DNA of 64,000 nt, from NCBI RefSeq assembly GCF_021216655.1, contig NZ_CP080437.1, positions 2,046,001-2,110,000 on the forward strand. The letters are read 5' to 3'. Below the pieces are notes generated by a model. That model searched no databases. It worked only from the letters and a program-made list of their open reading frames with translations, and was not told where the DNA came from. Positions 61,514-64,000 of the stretch are shown piece by piece (position 1 is the first letter of the stretch; each line of letters opens with the position of its first letter). The translations under genes were made by a program, and so were the position numbers. Source of the DNA: Clavibacter michiganensis (GTDB lineage: Bacteria > Actinomycetota > Actinomycetes > Actinomycetales > Microbacteriaceae).

Positions 61514-62599
61514 ATGCGCCAGAAGCGACCGACCCTGGCGGACGTGGCCCGGCTCGCCGGCCTCTCCCCGACGGCGGCGTCGCAGATCCTCAACGGCACG
61601 CCAGAGACGCGCTTCTCCGAGGACTCCCACCGCCGCGTCCTAGCCGCCGCCGCCGAGCTCGGCTACCGCCCCAACATGGGCGCCCGGGCCCTCCGCACCG
61701 ACCGATCGCTCACCATCGGCTTCATCTCCGACGTCGTCGCCACCACCCGCTTCGCGAGCGGCCTCATCCGCGGCGCGCTCGTCGAGGCGGAGCGCGCCGG
61801 GCACGTCGTGCTCGTGCTCGAGACCGGTGGCGAAGAGTCGCGCGAGGCCGAGGCCGTGTCCGCGGTGCTCGACCGCCAGGTCGACGGCATCGTCTTCGCC
61901 ACGATGCGCGCACGGGAGCTCGTCGTCCCCGACGTGCCCGCCTCGACGCACGTCGTGATGCTCAACGCCACCAGCCCCCACCACGGCAGCTCCGTGCTGC
62001 CGGACGAGGAGGAGGGCGGACGCCGCGCGGTCGACCTCCTCGCCGCCGCCGGCCACTCCGATGGGATCGCGCTCCTCGGCAGCGACATCGCGACCGAGCG
62101 GAGCTTCTTCCGCTCGGAGACGGTGGCGCGTCGCCTGCACGGGATCCGCGCGGAGATGGCCGAGCTCGGCCTGCGCTTCGCGGCCGAGCGGTCGTGCGGG
62201 GACTGGGAGCCGGACGCCGGCTACGAGGCCGCGGGCGCGATCCTGGACGCGGCGCCCGGGACCCGCGCGATCCTCTGCCTGAACGACCGCCTGGCGTTCG
62301 GGGCGTACCAGGCGTGCCAGGAGCGCGGGATCCGCGTCGGCATCGACGTCTCGCTCGTCGGCTTCGACAACGACGAGCTGGCGTCCTACCTGCGGCCCGG
62401 CCTCACGACCATCGCCCTCCCTCACGAGGAGATGGGACGAGAGGCCGTTCGTCTCGTCCTGCGCGACGCCGAGCCGGGCGAGCGCCTCGTGGGGATGCCC
62501 ATGGTCGAGCGCGGCTCGATCGCCCCGGTCACGCCGGCGGACAGCGGCACGGCCCGGGTCGCTGCCGCGCGCATGGCGGCCCTGGCGGCGTCGGCCTGA
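61514..62599 (+). CDS. LacI-family transcriptional regulator
   Basis: 361 aa. N-terminal HTH TLADVARLAGLSPTAASQILNG with hinge helix RRVLAAAAELGYRPN, then a periplasmic-binding-protein-like effector domain (IGFISDVVATTRFASGLIRG; ILCLNDRLAFGAYQACQERG; VSLVGFDNDELASYLRPGLTTI). Preceded by AGGAGGA. It should repress the divergent sugar operon and itself through the palindrome at 61400, released by the imported sugar or its phosphate. Confidence 0.93.
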   Translation: MRQKRPTLADVARLAGLSPTAASQILNGTPETRFSEDSHRRVLAAAAELGYRPNMGARALRTDRSLTIGFISDVVATTRFASGLIRGALVEAERAGHVVLVLETGGEESREAEAVSAVLDRQVDGIVFATMRARELVVPDVPASTHVVMLNATSPHHGSSVLPDEEEGGRRAVDLLAAAGHSDGIALLGSDIATERSFFRSETVARRLHGIRAEMAELGLRFAAERSCGDWEPDAGYEAAGAILDAAPGTRAILCLNDRLAFGAYQACQERGIRVGIDVSLVGFDNDELASYLRPGLTTIALPHEEMGREAVRLVLRDAEPGERLVGMPMVERGSIAPVTPADSGTARVAAARMAALAASA

Positions 62600-62624
62600 C
62601 AGAGGGCACCGCGGCCGCGCCGGC

Positions 62625-63221
62625 CTACTCTCCCGCGGCCGCCGCCAGCGCCCGCTCCATCACGTGATCCGTCTCCACCGCGTCCGACAGCCGGAACGAC
62701 CGCGTGCCCACGATGTGGAAGCCGCTGCGCTCGTAGAACCGGATGGCGCGCGCGTTGTGCTCGTTGACGCCGAGCCAGATGCCGGCATCCGCGCCGAGGC
62801 CGCGCTCCCCCGCGAGCTCGCGCGCGACGCGCAGCGTCTCCGCCATGAGAGGCCGCGCGACGCCGACCCCGTGCGACCCCGCCTCGACGTACACCTTGCT
62901 CAGCTCGATCTCCGGCCGCAGCCGCAGCGCTCCCGCCACGTCGGCGTCCGCGGGCGGCGCCTGGACGACCATCGTGTAGCCGACCGGCCGTCCACCGACC
63001 TCCGCGAGCACGACCCGGTGCGCGGGATCCGCGAGGTGCTCCCGGAAGCGCGCGGGCGACAGCACGGTGCGGATGTGCTCCTCGATCGCGGCGGCCGTCG
63101 TGGTCGGCGGGCACGCGAGCGCGAAGGTGCGGGCGGCGAGGGCGGCCACCTCCTCCGCGTCGTCGGGCGTCGCGACGCGGAAGGAAGGGGCGGCGGGGGC
63201 GGCGGGATCCGGGGTGCTCAC
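62625..63221 (-). CDS. GNAT-family N-acetyltransferase
   Basis: 198 aa from GTG at 63221. A single GNAT domain: FRVATPDDAEEVAALAARTF, EIELSKVYVEAGSHGVGVARPLM (acetyl-CoA motif A), GVNEHNARAIRFYERSGFHIVG. This architecture is common among peptide or polyamine acetylating GNATs; substrate unknown. Convergent with the LacI-type gene. Confidence 0.85.
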   Translation of the reverse strand: MSTPDPAAPAAPSFRVATPDDAEEVAALAARTFALACPPTTTAAAIEEHIRTVLSPARFREHLADPAHRVVLAEVGGRPVGYTMVVQAPPADADVAGALRLRPEIELSKVYVEAGSHGVGVARPLMAETLRVARELAGERGLGADAGIWLGVNEHNARAIRFYERSGFHIVGTRSFRLSDAVETDHVMERALAAAAGE

Positions 63222-63258
63222 CTTGCGAGCCTAGGCAGCCGCGCGGCCCGGGAACGAC

Positions 63259-63286
63259 GGAAGGGCCCGCCGAGGCGAGCCCTTCC
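63259..63286 (-). terminator. Hairpin terminator after rplA
   Basis: Arms GGAAGGGC and GCCCTTCC (8 bp) with a 12-base loop, 40 bp past the rplA stop codon. It is similar in style to the GAAGGGCCC hairpins of the 57-bp repeats. Confidence 0.7.
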
Positions 63287-63325
63287 TGTGCTGCTGGTCG
63301 TGCGTGCGCTTCTCGCGCGGCGGTG

Positions 63326-64000
63326 CTAGATGGAGTTGACGTCCACCGGGATGCCGGGGCCGAAGGTCGTGGAGACCGTGGCCTTCTGCACGTAGCGGCC
63401 CTTCGAGGAGGACGGCTTGAGGCGGACGATCTCCTCGAGCGCTGCGCCGACGTTCTCCGAGAGCTGCTCGGGCGAGAAGCTCGCCTTGCCCACCACGAAG
63501 TGGACGTTCGCGTGCTTGTCGACGCGGAACTCGATCTTGCCGCCCTTGATGTCGGACACCGCGCGCGCGACGTCCGGGGTGACCGTGCCGGTCTTCGGGT
63601 TGGGCATGAGGCCACGCGGGCCGAGCACCTTGCCGAGACGACCGACCTTGCCCATGAGCTCTGGCGTCGAGACGGCGGAGTCGAACGACGTGTAGCCGCC
63701 CGCCACCTTCTCGATGAGCTCGTCGCCGCCGACCTCGTCGGCGCCGGCGGCGATGGCCGCCTCGGCCGCGGGGCCCGTCGCGAAGACGATGACGCGGGCG
63801 GTCTTGCCGGTACCGTGAGGAAGGATGACGGTGCCGCGGACCATCTGGTCTGCCTTGCGGGGGTCGACGCCGAGCTTGAGCGCGACCTCGACGGTGCTGT
63901 CGAACTTGCTGGAACCGGTCTCGCGCGCGAGCTCGACGGCCTCCGAGGCGGTGTACGCCTTGGCGGGATCGATCTTCTCGGCTGCGGCCCGGTAGGCCTT
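63326..64000 (-). CDS. rplA: 50S ribosomal protein L1 (5' end beyond window)
   Basis: 224 codons to the right edge; about five N-terminal residues are missing (it starts in ...[12 protein letters not shown]). L1 hallmarks: [53 protein letters not shown] and the C-terminal end PVDVNSI. L1 binds 23S rRNA in the L1 stalk and represses its own operon in many bacteria. rplK is expected just outside the window. Confidence 0.97.
   Translation of the reverse strand, partial: KAYRAAAEKIDPAKAYTASEAVELARETGSSKFDSTVEVALKLGVDPRKADQMVRGTVILPHGTGKTARVIVFATGPAAEAAIAAGADEVGGDELIEKVAGGYTSFDSAVSTPELMGKVGRLGKVLGPRGLMPNPKTGTVTPDVARAVSDIKGGKIEFRVDKHANVHFVVGKASFSPEQLSENVGAALEEIVRLKPSSSKGRYVQKATVSTTFGPGIPVDVNSI

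Overview
The window is chromosomal DNA of a very high-GC Gram-positive actinobacterium, most likely a plant-associated member of the Microbacteriaceae such as Clavibacter. Support comes from strongly G/C-biased codon usage with frequent GTG starts and 1-8 bp gene overlaps, an actinobacterial-type stand-alone ArgA, GAF-ANTAR regulators, an LPXTG-anchored wall protein and an actinobacterial kdpFABC-DE layout. The species is inferred from style and gene content, not proven. No plasmid, phage or CRISPR array is visible.

Layout. 1-2.5 kb (minus): a truncated GAF protein and an RsbV/RsbW/RsbU-like partner-switching module. 2.8-8.6 kb: small unknown proteins, a histidine phosphatase, a sortase-anchored DUF3494 (ice-binding-like) surface protein and two sugar ABC permeases. 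8.7-13.7 kb (minus): a SugE/Gdx exporter, a sugar-binding lipoprotein, an alpha/beta hydrolase, GlpX and an AI-2E-type permease. 13.9-17.6 kb: an ABC exporter resembling HrtAB, divergent from a NarL-type two-component system. 17.7-20.5 kb: a visibly lower-GC two-gene insert (a PD-(D/E)XK nuclease-like protein and a partner that reads as winged-helix-rich) between two copies of a 57-bp direct repeat, next to tRNA-Ser(CGA). 20.7-25.6 kb: an unknown protein, an HAD hydrolase, two GAF-ANTAR regulators, an NADP-binding reductase and a TSUP permease. 25.6-27.3 kb: a HipBA toxin-antitoxin operon with three identical 16-bp operators at an exact 26-bp period. 28.8-36.8 kb: a complete kdp potassium-uptake operon preceded by a 27-codon membrane micro-ORF. 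36.8-46.2 kb: an SGNH hydrolase, RadA, an ArsR regulator with a His-rich mini-protein, ArgA, an OmpR-type two-component system and TerC. 46.4-48.4 kb: a sugar isomerase/epimerase with a PD40 beta-propeller protein.

48.5-53.7 kb holds the most distinctive system: a six-gene cluster for a linear azol(in)e-containing peptide (LAP/TOMM). It encodes a 70-aa precursor whose core has nine contiguous cyclisable residues (CCSTTCSSS), an E1-like partner protein, a YcaO cyclodehydratase ending in PHPFP, a SagB-type FMN dehydrogenase and an ABC exporter pair. All six genes lie on one strand with close spacing. 53.8-55.9 kb: a YqaJ-type nuclease and a quinone-oxidoreductase-like protein whose 3' end has been expanded into five 45-bp tandem repeats. 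55.9-62.6 kb: a LacI-controlled carbohydrate operon (binding protein, two permeases, GH32-like hydrolase, serine hydrolase) with a palindromic operator candidate. The window ends in a GNAT gene and rplA (ribosomal protein L1), cut at the right edge.

A window-wide feature is the high frequency of the palindrome GGATCC, which becomes rare inside the low-GC insert.
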